In this document: one piece after another, positions 1 through 8,796 of the stretch
How positions within the stretch are numbered: position 1 is the stretch's first letter
How the letters are laid out: every line of letters begins with the position of its first letter
Origin: CBDUXP01 sp965371225 [NCBI: uncultured bacterium]
GTDB lineage: Bacteria; Abyssobacteria; SURF-5; CBDUXP01
Length of the DNA: 64,000 nucleotides
Assembly (NCBI GenBank): GCA_965371225.1
Contig: CBDUXP010000006.1
Coordinates: forward strand, 60,167-124,166
Direction: 5' to 3'
Made by a program: the position numbers and the translations under genes
The notes under the pieces: model-generated
What the model was told of the DNA's origin: nothing
What the model saw: the letters and a program-made list of their open reading frames with translations, nothing else
Database searches by the model: none

Positions 1-488
1 TCGATGCCGCAGTACACGTCCTCCGTGTTCTCGCGAAAGATGACGAAGTTGAGATCGTACGGTTCCTTCACGGGCGCAGGCACCCCGACGAACCAGCGGA
101 CGGGCCGCACGCACGCGTACAAGTCCAGCACTTGGCGCATCGTCACGTTCAGGCTGCGAAAGCCGCCGCCCACGGGGGTGGTCAGCGGCCCCTTGATGCC
201 CACCTTGAATTCGCGAAACGCCTCGAACGTGTCCTCCGGCAGCCACTCGTCGACCTTTTTCTTCGCCTTCTCGCCGGCGTACACTTCGAACCACTGAATC
301 TGGCGCTGGCCCTCGTAGGCTTTCTCGACCGCCGCGTCGAACACGCGCACCGCCGCATGCCAGATGTCCGGCCCAATCCCGTCCCCCTCGATGAAGGGCA
401 TGATGGGATGGTCGGGGCACGTCAGCTCCCCGTTGGTGACGGTAATGGCTTCGCCCCGGGCCGGTGGGACGACATGCCGATAACTCAT
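1..488 (-). CDS. icd: NADP-dependent isocitrate dehydrogenase, N-terminal part (cut by window edge)
   Basis: This is the first 162 or so residues of an NADP-type isocitrate dehydrogenase, the TCA-cycle enzyme that converts isocitrate to 2-oxoglutarate. The family N-terminus is recognisable: a [13 protein letters not shown] segment near residue 32, a [13 protein letters not shown] loop with the substrate-binding serine/threonine region, the SLNVTMRQ(V)[10 protein letters not shown] segment, and [12 protein letters not shown] at the window edge. The C-terminal two thirds lie outside the window, so completeness cannot be judged. The ATG at 486-488 is preceded by a GGAGGAG ribosome binding site about 6 bases upstream. 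The gene lies about 110 bp downstream of glpK on the same strand and appears to have its own promoter. Identification is secure. Confidence 0.93.
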   Translation of the reverse strand, partial: MSYRHVVPPARGEAITVTNGELTCPDHPIMPFIEGDGIGPDIWHAAVRVFDAAVEKAYEGQRQIQWFEVYAGEKAKKKVDEWLPEDTFEAFREFKVGIKGPLTTPVGGGFRSLNVTMRQVLDLYACVRPVRWFVGVPAPVKEPYDLNFVIFRENTEDVYCGI

Positions 489-580
489 GCGTTCTCCTCC
501 TCGACGTGGGCAGCCGTCGGGTAGGCGGCTGTACCCCTATTGGGTCCAACGGACGCTGGGTAGGCGTCCCGTGCGGTCAG

Positions 581-609
581 AGTATACCGGTTGGCGGCTT
601 AGGCGTCCG
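581..609 (-). promoter_or_regulatory. Candidate sigma-70 promoter for icd
   Basis: On the minus strand a TATACT -10 box (581-586) lies 17 bases from a weak CGGACG -35 hexamer (604-609), which falls inside the last codons of glpK. The -10 matches boxes found before several other genes here. Transcription would start about 85 bases ahead of the icd ATG. The poor -35 keeps confidence low. Confidence 0.35.
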
Positions 610-2089
610 CCCACGAGGCGCGCGCCACGGCCCGCCCCCACTGCCCGTAGAGGGCGTCGCGCGCGGTCTTCTTGAGCGCCGGCGTAAACCGGACGTCTTC
701 TCTCCAGTTAGCAGCCACCTCGGCCTGGTCTTTCCAGTACCCGACGGCGAGCCCTGCCAGATAGGCCGCCCCCAGTGCAGTGGTCTCCGTCACGGTCGGC
801 CGGATGACCGGCACCCCCAGCACGTCGGCTTGAAACTGTAACAGGAACCGGTTCGCCGTCGCCCCGCCGTCCACTTTCAAGCTCCGCAGCTTCCGCTTGG
901 CGTCCCGCTCCATGCACGTGAGCACATCGCGCGTGGAATAGGCCATGGCCTCGAGCGCGGCGCGGGCCAAGTGCGCCCGGTTCGCGCCGCGGGTGAGGCC
1001 CACGATCGTGCCGCGCGCGCTGGGATCCCAGTAGGGCGCGCCGAGGCCCACGAACGCGGGCACGAAGTACACGCCGCCGTTGTCCGGAACGCTCTGCGCC
1101 AGGGCCTCCGTCTCCGCCGCGTCTTTCACGATGCCCAGCTCGTCACGCAGCCACTGCACGGCGGCGCCGGCAATGAAGACGCTACCCTCCAGCGCGTAGG
1201 TCACCGTCCCGTTGAGGCCCCACGCAATCGTCGAGACGAGGCCGGTGCGCGACGCTACCGGCTTGGGGCCCACGTTCATGAGCAGGAAGCAGCCGGTGCC
1301 GTACGTGTTCTTCACCATGCCCGGCTTGAAACAGGCCTGGCCGAACAGCGCGGCTTGCTGATCCCCGGCGATCCCGGCGATGGGAATTTCCGCGCCGAAG
1401 AGTTTCTTGTCCGTGACGCCGTACACCTCGCTGCTCTGCAGCACGGTCGGCAGCAGCTCGTCCGGAACGCGCAGGACCTCGCAGAGTTTCGTGTCCCACA
1501 CGTTGCGCTTGATGTTGTACAGCAGCGTGCGCGACGCGTTGGTCATATCCGTCGCGTGCACGCGCCCACCCGTCAGCTTGTAGACGAGCCAGGAATCTAC
1601 CGTGCCGAAACAGATCTCCCCGCGGCCCGCGCGGCGCCGCAACCCCTTCACGTGTGAGAGCAGCCAGGCGATCTTCGTGCCGCTGAAGTAGGCATCCACC
1701 ACCAGACCCGTGCGGCGGCGGACGTCGGGTTCCAGCCCGTCGCGCTTCAGGCGGTCGCACAGGGGCGCCGTGCGGCGGCACTGCCACACGATGGCGTTGT
1801 GCACCGGCGTCCCGCTCGCCCGTTCCCACAGCACGGTGGTTTCCCGCTGATTCGTGATGCCGATCGCGGCGACGTCCGTGGCGCGGATCTTGGCCTGCCG
1901 CAATGCCTGCCGGGCGGTCTCCAACTGGGTGCGCCAGATGTCGTCCGGGTCGTGTTCCACCCAGCCCGGCTGGGGATAGATCTGCCGGAACTCCTGCTGG
2001 GCTACGCCCCGCTGGCGGCCGGCCTTGTCAAAGACAATCGCGCGGGAACTGGTGGTGCCCTGGTCGAGCGCCAAGATGTATTGCGCCAT
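599..2089 (-). CDS. glpK: Glycerol kinase
   Basis: GlpK phosphorylates glycerol to sn-glycerol 3-phosphate with ATP in the cytoplasm. The 496-residue product matches the family's usual length. It opens with the FGGY-kinase signature [14 protein letters not shown] and carries [36 protein letters not shown] and the C-terminal [21 protein letters not shown] motif of this kinase family. I place the start at ATG 2089 ([10 protein letters not shown]) instead of an upstream codon that would overlap maf, because family members begin a few residues before the phosphate-binding loop. Maf ends 17 bp upstream. No glpF or glpD is in the window, so the enzyme is apparently expressed at the end of the aroC-maf run instead of from a glp operon. 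Confidence 0.95.
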   Translation of the reverse strand: MAQYILALDQGTTSSRAIVFDKAGRQRGVAQQEFRQIYPQPGWVEHDPDDIWRTQLETARQALRQAKIRATDVAAIGITNQRETTVLWERASGTPVHNAIVWQCRRTAPLCDRLKRDGLEPDVRRRTGLVVDAYFSGTKIAWLLSHVKGLRRRAGRGEICFGTVDSWLVYKLTGGRVHATDMTNASRTLLYNIKRNVWDTKLCEVLRVPDELLPTVLQSSEVYGVTDKKLFGAEIPIAGIAGDQQAALFGQACFKPGMVKNTYGTGCFLLMNVGPKPVASRTGLVSTIAWGLNGTVTYALEGSVFIAGAAVQWLRDELGIVKDAAETEALAQSVPDNGGVYFVPAFVGLGAPYWDPSARGTIVGLTRGANRAHLARAALEAMAYSTRDVLTCMERDAKRKLRSLKVDGGATANRFLLQFQADVLGVPVIRPTVTETTALGAAYLAGLAVGYWKDQAEVAANWREDVRFTPALKKTARDALYGQWGRAVARASWADA

Positions 2090-2106
2090 GGGGGGGAGCG
2101 TCTCCG

Positions 2107-2712
2107 TTACGCCGCGCCGCACCGGAAGTCGGGATCGCGGAGCAGCGAGCGCCCGAAGTGCTGGAACAAGCGCTCAAGCGCGTTCAGCGGCAGGCCGACG
2201 ACATTATAGTAGCAGCCGTGTACCGCTTCAATAACGAGTGCACCCGGGCCTTGGATGACGTAGGCGCCCGCCTTGTCGAGAGGGTCGTAGGCCGCAAGGT
2301 ACGCGTCCAGATCCGGCCCGGTCAGCGGTGCGAAGCGCACCAGGGTACGCTCGGTAGCGTCGGCGACTTCGCCACTCGCCACGTGCAGCACCGCCAGGCC
2401 GGTGACCACCGCGTGCTCGCTCCCTTGAAGGCGCTCCAGCATGTACCTGGCGGCGGCCAGGTCCGTGGGCTTCCCCAGCACCGCATCCTCCAGGACCACA
2501 ATAGTATCTGCCCCGATGATGAAGTCGGCCGTCACCCGGGCGGCGACTTCGTCCGCCTTGCGCCGCGCATTCTGGCGCGCTACATCCTCCGGCACTCCGT
2601 CCCCGCACGTGAGTTCCTCCACGTGGCTCGGCACGACGCGAAAGCGCACGCCGGCGTCACGGAGCAATTCCCGCCGGCGCGGGGAGGCCGAGGCCAGGAC
2701 GATGGCGGACAC
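2107..2712 (-). CDS. maf: Maf-family nucleoside triphosphate pyrophosphatase
   Basis: Maf proteins hydrolyse non-canonical or pyrimidine nucleoside triphosphates to monophosphates and have been linked to septum formation control. The 201-residue product has the N-terminal [12 protein letters not shown] signature, the [16 protein letters not shown] block with the catalytic acidic residue, and the [14 protein letters not shown] block followed by a [12 protein letters not shown]-terminus; all are diagnostic. The DKAGAY(V)IQG form resembles the dTTP/UTP-specific YhdE branch, but the substrate is inferred. The start is GTG at 2712. LolA ends 8 bp upstream and glpK follows 17 bp downstream, so it is probably cotranscribed with both. 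Confidence 0.93.
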   Translation of the reverse strand: MSAIVLASASPRRRELLRDAGVRFRVVPSHVEELTCGDGVPEDVARQNARRKADEVAARVTADFIIGADTIVVLEDAVLGKPTDLAAARYMLERLQGSEHAVVTGLAVLHVASGEVADATERTLVRFAPLTGPDLDAYLAAYDPLDKAGAYVIQGPGALVIEAVHGCYYNVVGLPLNALERLFQHFGRSLLRDPDFRCGAA

Positions 2713-2720
2713 GCGCGCGT

Positions 2721-3428
2721 CTAGGAGGCCGGCGCGCTGCGGACGACGGTGGTACCGGGCGGGGCGTGGAAGGTCAGCGCCGCGTCATCCAGCCCGGTAT
2801 TGGTTTTGATGTCGTCGAATACGAACGTGGTGGTGTCCCCCGTCGGCTCCGCGATGGTCAATAAGCAGGGGACAAACGACTCCGGCCGGACCCACAGATC
2901 GATGCGGGTGAACTGCGCTTGCAGGGCCGGCTCTTGCGGGATCAGGGTGAGGCCCGGCGCGTCGGGAAACTCGACGGTCCCGGTCGCGAGTTCGGCGCGG
3001 GCGGTACCGGGTGACCGATACTCCAGGCGGTAGTCCTGGCGCAGGTCGGCGACGGGCTGATTGAAGCTGGCCAGCAGGCTACTCATGCTGCGCTGGTCGG
3101 CGATGGGGTACACCTCAATCTGTTCGAGCAGCGGGAAATAGAACTGCACTTCCGTCTTGCTCACCCTGAGGTAGCTGTGATCCGGCTCCCGATACTCCCA
3201 CAGCATTTCGCCGGGCGCCCGGTACTTGAGCACCCCGCTGGAGAGCTTCGTGTCGTCGAACAGGCTCGCGTACTGCCGCTGCCGAAACGTGGCGGTGAAA
3301 TCCACCAGTTTCGCCCGGTGCGCATCCAGGCGGGCGAGAAAGTTTTCGAGCGCGTCGACGTCGGCGCGAACGGCGCCGGGGATACACACGAGCGCGGCCG
3401 CCACCGCGTATCGCCGCAGGCCGGTCAC
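2721..3428 (-). CDS. lolA: Outer-membrane lipoprotein carrier protein LolA
   Basis: LolA is the periplasmic chaperone that carries lipoproteins from the LolCDE complex to the outer membrane. The 235-residue product has a Sec signal peptide ending near PGAVRA, then a LolA-type body: FTATFRQRQYASL near the N-terminus, SSGVLKYRAPGEMLWEY, and the hydrophobic FYFPLLEQIEVYPIADQ strand, with an FDDIKTNTGLDDAALTF C-terminal strand. The size is normal. The start is GTG 3428, overlapping the divIVA stop by 4 bp (GTGA), which suggests translational coupling. It is direct evidence of an outer membrane. LolB and LolCDE are not in the window. Confidence 0.85.
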   Translation of the reverse strand: MTGLRRYAVAAALVCIPGAVRADVDALENFLARLDAHRAKLVDFTATFRQRQYASLFDDTKLSSGVLKYRAPGEMLWEYREPDHSYLRVSKTEVQFYFPLLEQIEVYPIADQRSMSSLLASFNQPVADLRQDYRLEYRSPGTARAELATGTVEFPDAPGLTLIPQEPALQAQFTRIDLWVRPESFVPCLLTIAEPTGDTTTFVFDDIKTNTGLDDAALTFHAPPGTTVVRSAPAS

Positions 3429-3988
3429 GAGCCCGACTCGCCCCCCTCGGGACTCGGGCCCGCGCCCAGTTTGCGGGCTGCGCCCTGGGCGTCCTCGAAC
3501 GGCAGTTGGGGGGTCATTGGGCCGTCGCTCTCCAACGCGTCCACCAAGTGGTTCTGCCGCAGGAGCCGGGCGTGGTTGTCGATGAGGGCCGCGAATTCCA
3601 CCTCGAAGCGGCGGCGCTGGGCCACGAGCCGGAGAATTTCCTGTTCGAGTTCGGCACGGCGCGTGTCGACCTCGTGCAGCCGCCGTTCCGCTTCCAGTTC
3701 GGCTTCGCGCACGATGAGTTCGGCGCGATGCTCGGCTTCGCCGCGAATCTCCTGACTCACCTTTTGCGAGGAGATCAGGGTGTTCCGCAGCGTCGTCTCC
3801 ATATGGCGAAATTCCTCGATCTGTTCTTCCGTCTTCGCCAGATCGGCCTTGGCGGTCGCCGCCTCCTGCAACGAATGTTCCAGCTCCTCGGCGAGCGCGC
3901 GCACGTAGGCGTACACCTCGTCCGCGGCCAAACCGCGCAGGGAGGTGCCGAAGCGTTTCTGGAGGATTTCGTTCGGCGTCAGCGGCAT
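3425..3988 (-). CDS. DivIVA-domain coiled-coil protein
   Basis: The 187-residue product begins with a DivIVA-type lipid-binding head: MPLTPNEILQKRFGTSLRG followed by LAADEVYAYVRALAEELE. This matches the family pattern 'LTP..I..K.F....RG....EV..FL'. From about residue 35 to 150 it is a long charged coiled coil rich in Glu, Arg and Ala, with no membrane segment. DivIVA proteins in Firmicutes and Actinobacteria bind curved membrane and place division or growth machinery. Gram-negative homologues exist but are poorly characterised. It is sandwiched between proC (3 bp gap) and lolA (4 bp overlap). A scaffold role at the inner membrane is inference; the domain call is firm. Confidence 0.8.
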   Translation of the reverse strand: MPLTPNEILQKRFGTSLRGLAADEVYAYVRALAEELEHSLQEAATAKADLAKTEEQIEEFRHMETTLRNTLISSQKVSQEIRGEAEHRAELIVREAELEAERRLHEVDTRRAELEQEILRLVAQRRRFEVEFAALIDNHARLLRQNHLVDALESDGPMTPQLPFEDAQGAARKLGAGPSPEGGESGS

Positions 3989-3991
3989 GGG

Positions 3992-4822
3992 TCAGGCCAG
4001 GCGCGCCAGTTCTGCACCCCGCCGCGTGGCAGCGTCCACGGCGGCGGCCCAGATGGCGAAGAGGTCCCGATCCTCCAATACGTGCAGGGCGGCCTCCGTC
4101 GTGCCGCCGGGCGAGGTGACCCGGGCACGCAAGGTGGCGGCCGAGTCCTCGGACTGCGCGAGCAAGGTGGCCGCGCCAAGAATTGTCTGGGTCACCAAGG
4201 GCTCAATGATATGCGCCGGCAGGCCGACCCGGCCAGCCGCCGCCCCCAAACACTCGGCCAGGTGGAACACATACGCCGGCCCACTGCCACTCACGGCCGT
4301 GATGGCATCCAGATGCCGCTCTTCCACCCGGACGACGCGCCCCAACGTGCCGAACAGGCGCTCCACCCGCGCCAGATCCGCCTCGGTCGCCTCCGGCCCG
4401 CCGCTCACCGCGGACATGCCCTGGCCCACGAGCGCGGGCGTATTGGGCATGACGCGCACGATCCGCGTCCCCTGGGGCAGGGGGGCACTGAGAGCCGCCA
4501 GGGGAATACCGGCCGCGATGGAGACGACACAATGCCGGTCGGGCTGCACGTGGGGGGCCAAGGCATCCAAGGCGGCCCGGACGCCCTGGGGCTTGACGGC
4601 AAGGACGAGCAGATCGGCCGCGGCGGCAAGCGCGGGGAGGTCCGCCGCCACCGCCACGCCGCACTCGTGGTGCAGCGCGTCCACCTTCTCGGCATCCACG
4701 TCCGCGATGGCGAGTGCCTCGCGCGGCACCAGATCCGCGGCGACGACCCCGCGGACAATGGCCCCGCCCATATTGCCGACGCCCAGGACGCCAATGCGGA
4801 CGGACTCGAGCCCCGTGGCCAT
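3992..4822 (-). CDS. proC: Pyrroline-5-carboxylate reductase
   Basis: ProC catalyses the last step of proline synthesis, reduction of 1-pyrroline-5-carboxylate with NAD(P)H. The 276-residue product has an N-terminal Rossmann motif GVLGVGNMGGAI, the VLAVKPQGV segment after the third strand, SIAAGIPLA, the VRVMPNTPALVGQGM motif, and the C-terminal AVSGSGPAYVFHL and TSPGGTTEAALHVLE signatures of the dimerisation domain. Length is typical. The ATG at 4822 lies 9 bp after the stop of the PP2C gene, and divIVA follows after 3 bp. The proC-divIVA pairing resembles the YggS-ProC-YggT-DivIVA neighbourhood of many bacteria, though YggS and YggT are absent. Confidence 0.95.
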   Translation of the reverse strand: MATGLESVRIGVLGVGNMGGAIVRGVVAADLVPREALAIADVDAEKVDALHHECGVAVAADLPALAAAADLLVLAVKPQGVRAALDALAPHVQPDRHCVVSIAAGIPLAALSAPLPQGTRIVRVMPNTPALVGQGMSAVSGGPEATEADLARVERLFGTLGRVVRVEERHLDAITAVSGSGPAYVFHLAECLGAAAGRVGLPAHIIEPLVTQTILGAATLLAQSEDSAATLRARVTSPGGTTEAALHVLEDRDLFAIWAAAVDAATRRGAELARLA

Positions 4823-4831
4823 GCTGCGCCT

Positions 4832-5602
4832 TCAGTCGTTGCGGAATTCCAGGAGGATGACGGTGATGTTGTCCTGGCCGCCGTTTTCCTTGGCGAGTTC
4901 GACGATCTGCTCACACCGGTCGGCGAGCGGAGCGTCTTGTTTCGTGATCACATCGAAGAGCGGGATCTCATCCACCATCGTCGTGAGCCCGTCCGTGCAG
5001 AGACACAGCACGTCGCCATCCTTCACGTCGTGCTCGAAAATATCCACATCCACGACGTCGCGCGACCCGAGCGCCCGGGTAATCACGTTGCGCCATGGAT
5101 GATTCTTGGCGTCCTCTTCGGTGATGAGATTCTTCTTCAACTGCTCGTTGACCCAGGAATGATCCTCGGTCAACAATTTGAAGCCGGTTTGGGAGAAGAG
5201 ATAGCACCGACTATCCCCCACGTTCGCGAGCGTGGCGCGGTCGCCATCGAGCACGGCACAGGTCACGGTCGTCCCCATCCCGGCCATATCCTCACGGGAA
5301 GTGCTGATGTCGCGGATGCGGTTGTTCGCCTTTTTGACCGCGTTCGTCAGGCGGTTTCCGTCGAACGTCATGGCGCCGTCCTGGCCGTACGGCATGGCAT
5401 CCGCCATGGAGGCGTCGGGGATCTGGCGGAAGAAGTCCCAGATCGCTTCCACCGCAAGCTTGCTGGCCACATCTCCGGCGGCGTGGCCGCCCATCCCGTC
5501 GGCCACCACGAACACGCGGGTGACCTCGTCGACGAGAAACGAGTCTTCGTTGTATTTCCGTTTCAGCCCCACGTCCGTGCGGGCTGCAAAGTGCGCTTTC
5601 AC
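4832..5602 (-). CDS. PP2C-type serine/threonine protein phosphatase
   Basis: This 256-residue cytoplasmic phosphatase would remove phosphate from Ser/Thr residues of proteins phosphorylated by Hanks-type kinases. The metal-binding motifs are all present: RKYNEDSF, VADGMGGHAAGD, CTDGLTTMVDE and GGQDNITVILLEF at the C-terminus. I choose GTG at 5602 (then KAHFAARTDVG) because it has a GGGAGGA ribosome site 9 bases upstream and gives the family's standard N-terminus; the frame stays open further upstream only because of high G+C. It follows the FHA-GAF-cyclase gene by 53 bp, so phospho-threonine recognition and removal are encoded side by side. No kinase gene is in the window. Confidence 0.92.
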   Translation of the reverse strand: MKAHFAARTDVGLKRKYNEDSFLVDEVTRVFVVADGMGGHAAGDVASKLAVEAIWDFFRQIPDASMADAMPYGQDGAMTFDGNRLTNAVKKANNRIRDISTSREDMAGMGTTVTCAVLDGDRATLANVGDSRCYLFSQTGFKLLTEDHSWVNEQLKKNLITEEDAKNHPWRNVITRALGSRDVVDVDIFEHDVKDGDVLCLCTDGLTTMVDEIPLFDVITKQDAPLADRCEQIVELAKENGGQDNITVILLEFRND

Positions 5603-5655
5603 GCTGCGGCGTCCTCCCAGCGACGGTCCCCGGAGGCGGGGGGCACCCGTCGCAT

Positions 5656-7362
5656 CTACTGTACCGCGCCTTCCGCCCGAAAGGCAGGTAGCGGGGCTTC
5701 TTTCCCGCGTAGCACGAAATCCCCCGCGTGGGACGCGCGAATGCTGTCCTTCACCAACTCGTACGTGGATTGGGCGATCAGGACGATGCCCAGATCGTCG
5801 CTCTCGGCAACGGGCCGCGCCGCGCTCTGCAGCCGGCAGGCCACGTTCACGGTATCCCCGACCACGGTGTAATCCATCCGGCGGCTGCTGCCCACGTTCC
5901 CCGCGATGGCAATGCCGGAGTTCAGCCCAATCCCAATGCGCAGCGCCGGGAGCCCCCGCGCCGTGAGTTCCTCGTTGATCGGCGCCATCTGCAGCACCAT
6001 GGCGAGCGCGCACTGGACGGCGCGGGTGGCGTCGTCGTCCCGCGTATAGGGCGCGCCGAAGATCGCCATGAGCCCGTCCCCCATGAACTTGTCCAGGGTG
6101 CCCTCATGCGCGAAGACGATCTGCGTCATTTCCCCAAAGTAATAATTTAACAGATCGATCGTCTCATGCGGCGTCAGCTTCTCCGACAACGCCGTGAAGC
6201 CGCGGATATCGCAGTCCATCACCGTAATGAACTGTTCATCCCCGCCCGGCCCCCACGTCTCGCCCGCGTCGATGAGTTTCTGCACGACGGCACGCGGCAG
6301 GTTGCGCCCCATCCGGTCGCGCAGCCGCTCCTCCTGCTGCAGGCGCGTGAAGAGGCGGGTGTTCTCAATGACGATCGCCGCCAGGTGGGCAAACGCGGTG
6401 AGCAGCTCCTGATCCTCCGGCATGAATTGCTTGTGGCCGCTGAGGGAGTCGACGTAGAGCACACCGATGGTGCGGCGGGTCTCGCCTTCCTCGATCCGGA
6501 GTGGCACGCAGAGCACGGAGCGGATTTCCTGGAGCACGACGCTCTCCCGCTCACCGAACTCGGTCCCGGCGTCGACGGTGAGGACGGGTTCCCCGGTCGC
6601 CGCCACCTTCTCCGCGATCCCCATGCTCCCGCGTGCTTCGGGCGTGCCGAGTTCCACGTCGCGGGCCGCTTCCACGTCCAGCGCTCCCGTCGTCTCGTCG
6701 CGCAGCAAAACGAACCCGCGGTCGCCCTGCATGACGCTCAGGGCCGTGTCGAGCACGTTGTTCAGGCACTGCTGCAGGTCGCGCACCCCGGAGATGACAA
6801 AGCCGGTGGCTTCATAGAGCGCCGCCAACCGCGCATACGCGCTTGCGCTCTGTTCGAGGGCGGCTTTCGCTTCGACCGACAGGGTGCGGAGCATCTCGGG
6901 ATCGGCGGCGCTGTCTAAGGGCGCCGTCCGAGCCTGGGCATACGACTCAGCCACTTCGGAGACGCGAGCGGACAGCGACTGCAAATCGCTCACCACGACG
7001 GATTCGCGAATGGGCACCGTGGCCGCCGGCGGCGGGGGCCGGTCGATCCGCACGCTGATGCGGGTCTGCCGACCTACGGTGATGCGGGTGCGGTCGGTCA
7101 CCGGCGCCGTGGTCACCCGCTCTTCACTCTGGTTCAAGTATGTCCCGTTACTGCTGTCGAGATCGTCGATAAAAATCGTATCGTGCTCCAACCGTAACCT
7201 GAAGTGGTGCCCCGACACTGCGGAATCCGTCAAGCGGAGATCGTTATCCGGTTCGCGGCCCACGCGGAAGGGAAATCGCGTGACCTGCACTTCGTACGGC
7301 TTCTCGCTCCCCTGCCGCACCAGCAGCCGGGGCGTGCAGTGTTCCGGCGCCGTTGGACTCAC
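5656..7362 (-). CDS. FHA-GAF-adenylate cyclase (class III) fusion
   Basis: A 568-residue three-domain signalling protein with no membrane segment. Residues about 10-105 are an FHA domain (RVGREPDNDLRL, SGHHFRL, DDLDSSNGTYLN), which binds phosphothreonine peptides. Residues about 170-335 are a GAF sensor domain. A helical linker (about 340-370) leads to a class III cyclase domain (about 375-560). Both metal-binding aspartates are present (DCDIRGFTALSE and FMGDGLMAIFGAP). DKFMGDG and VVGDTVNVACRL carry the Lys and Asp typical of ATP selectivity and the transition-state Asn/Arg, so it is probably an active adenylate cyclase. The start is GTG 7362 with GGAGG about 7 bases upstream. The adjacent PP2C gene suggests control by Ser/Thr phosphorylation. 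Confidence 0.9.
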   Translation of the reverse strand: MSPTAPEHCTPRLLVRQGSEKPYEVQVTRFPFRVGREPDNDLRLTDSAVSGHHFRLRLEHDTIFIDDLDSSNGTYLNQSEERVTTAPVTDRTRITVGRQTRISVRIDRPPPPAATVPIRESVVVSDLQSLSARVSEVAESYAQARTAPLDSAADPEMLRTLSVEAKAALEQSASAYARLAALYEATGFVISGVRDLQQCLNNVLDTALSVMQGDRGFVLLRDETTGALDVEAARDVELGTPEARGSMGIAEKVAATGEPVLTVDAGTEFGERESVVLQEIRSVLCVPLRIEEGETRRTIGVLYVDSLSGHKQFMPEDQELLTAFAHLAAIVIENTRLFTRLQQEERLRDRMGRNLPRAVVQKLIDAGETWGPGGDEQFITVMDCDIRGFTALSEKLTPHETIDLLNYYFGEMTQIVFAHEGTLDKFMGDGLMAIFGAPYTRDDDATRAVQCALAMVLQMAPINEELTARGLPALRIGIGLNSGIAIAGNVGSSRRMDYTVVGDTVNVACRLQSAARPVAESDDLGIVLIAQSTYELVKDSIRASHAGDFVLRGKEAPLPAFRAEGAVQ

Positions 7363-7393
7363 GCACTACCCTCCACGCATCTGCAAACGCTCA

Positions 7394-7963
7394 CTATAGC
7401 ATGATCCCCGGCGCCCGCCCGCCGTCCTGCGCCACGAGCGTCTTCGCCATAGCCACCTCGTCGCAAAACTCCGCTTTGGGACACCGGAAGCAATCCCCCC
7501 AGACCTTTTCGGGCAAGCGCGCGCGGGGTAAGCGGTGGTAGCCGAGGCGTTCGAAGAAGCGCACGCGGTACGTCAATGCGAACACGCGCTGCAGGCCGCG
7601 GGTGGCGGCACGGGCTTCGCCCCAAGCGACCAGCCGGCCGCCCAAGCCGTGGCGTTGGCACCCGGCGCGCACGGCAACGGAGCGAATTTCGCCCAACGCG
7701 GGCGTGTACCCGTGAAGCGCGCCGACCCCAATCACGATCCCGTTCCGTTCGCACACGCCGAAGTCGACATACTCCTGTTGCAGTTCGGCTTCGGTGCGCG
7801 GCAACAGAAGCCCACGGTCCGCATACTCCTGCAGCAGGTGGGCGATGGGCGCCGCGTCCGCAGGCGTGGCGTCGCGGATCACCATGGCCTCCGCGAGAGG
7901 GGACATCCGCACGTGGTGCATCGAGACCGAGCCCGCCGAAGCGGGCGGGCCCTCCGCGTTCAT
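7394..7963 (-). CDS. GNAT acetyltransferase, short N-acetylglutamate synthase type
   Basis: The 189-residue product is a single GNAT domain. It has the acetyl-CoA-binding segment IRSVAVRAGCQRHGLGGRLV and the C-terminal block EKVWGDCFRCPKAEFCDEVAM that typifies stand-alone ArgA-like N-acetylglutamate synthases (first step of arginine synthesis). The amino-acid kinase domain of classical ArgA is missing, as in other short forms. A CxxC plus a third Cys near the C-terminus could hold a metal, which is inference. The ATG at 7963 overlaps the TPR stop (ATGA), but in-frame ATGs at residues 15, 20 and 27 are possible; the conserved domain starts at about residue 27. No other arg gene is in the window. 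Confidence 0.78.
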   Translation of the reverse strand: MNAEGPPASAGSVSMHHVRMSPLAEAMVIRDATPADAAPIAHLLQEYADRGLLLPRTEAELQQEYVDFGVCERNGIVIGVGALHGYTPALGEIRSVAVRAGCQRHGLGGRLVAWGEARAATRGLQRVFALTYRVRFFERLGYHRLPRARLPEKVWGDCFRCPKAEFCDEVAMAKTLVAQDGGRAPGIML

Positions 7964-8796
7964 GACGCCTCTTCCTCCACCACGGGAGTTTCCTGCGCCT
8001 GGGCCTCAGCCGGCAACCGGTGCAACCACGCCTCGGCCTGCGCCTCGTCACCATCTTCAGCGCACGCGGTGCCCGCCGCCGCCAGTACTGTGGTCCACGG
8101 CACCGCCAATCCCATCCCGAACAGGTAGCCTTGCGCGTCCTCAGGGGCGTGGGCCGCGGCCGCTTCAAAGTGTTCGCGCGCGGCCGCCCAGGTGCGCGTC
8201 ACGCGCATGATCTCGCCCAGATAATAGTGTGCAGCCGCCTGCCCTTCCGCAGCGCCAATCATCCCGCGGCAAATCTCTTCCGTCAGCAACCATTCCTGGT
8301 GCGCGTCCCCCATGCTGCCCAGCGCTTCATGCACCTGCGCGAGCAGGTAATGGCCTGCGAAGTTGCTGGCCGACGCCGCCAACAGATCCTGGATAACCGC
8401 CAACGCCTGCGTCCACGCCTGGCGTTGCACCAAGAGCCACGCGAGGCCCGAGAGGGCGCGCACGTTCCGCGCCGCCAGTTGCCGCGCCGCCGTCAGTACC
8501 TTCTGCGCCCGCCGCGCATCGCCCGTCGCGAGTTGCAGAAATCCGAGTTCCGCCAACAGCGCCGGCGACTTGGGCGCCACTTTGATCCCCCGGCGGAAGG
8601 CTTCCATCGCGGTGCGCAGGTCACCCCGGCGCATTTCGCATTTCCCCAGTTGCAAGTACGCCTGTCCATTCTGCGGATCTTGTTTTAGCACTTCGATAAA
8701 GCAGGCGATGGCCCGGTCCACGTCGCCCCGCATCTGCGCGGTGAGCCCCGCATCGAACGGGTCGTCATCCCCAAAGATGGCATCCGGCTCCGCCAT
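7960..8796 (-). CDS. TPR-repeat protein
   Basis: This 278-residue soluble protein is built of tetratricopeptide helices, clearest in residues 15-150 (for example DPQNGQAYLQLGKCEMRRGD and PKSPALLAELGFLQLATGD) and degenerate afterwards. There is no signal peptide or membrane span, so it is probably a cytoplasmic scaffold or adaptor. The start overlaps the aroKB stop (TGATG), and the stop overlaps the start of the GNAT gene (ATGA), so all three are probably translated together. The C-terminus is Glu-rich. The partner is unknown, and nothing links it specifically to aromatic or arginine synthesis beyond position. Confidence 0.8.
   Translation of the reverse strand: MAEPDAIFGDDDPFDAGLTAQMRGDVDRAIACFIEVLKQDPQNGQAYLQLGKCEMRRGDLRTAMEAFRRGIKVAPKSPALLAELGFLQLATGDARRAQKVLTAARQLAARNVRALSGLAWLLVQRQAWTQALAVIQDLLAASASNFAGHYLLAQVHEALGSMGDAHQEWLLTEEICRGMIGAAEGQAAAHYYLGEIMRVTRTWAAAREHFEAAAAHAPEDAQGYLFGMGLAVPWTTVLAAAGTACAEDGDEAQAEAWLHRLPAEAQAQETPVVEEEAS

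Noticed and set aside
3506-5872. A 788-codon open frame on the plus strand
   Set aside because: It shadows divIVA, proC and the PP2C gene, all with diagnostic motifs on the minus strand; the plus-strand product has no recognisable fold.
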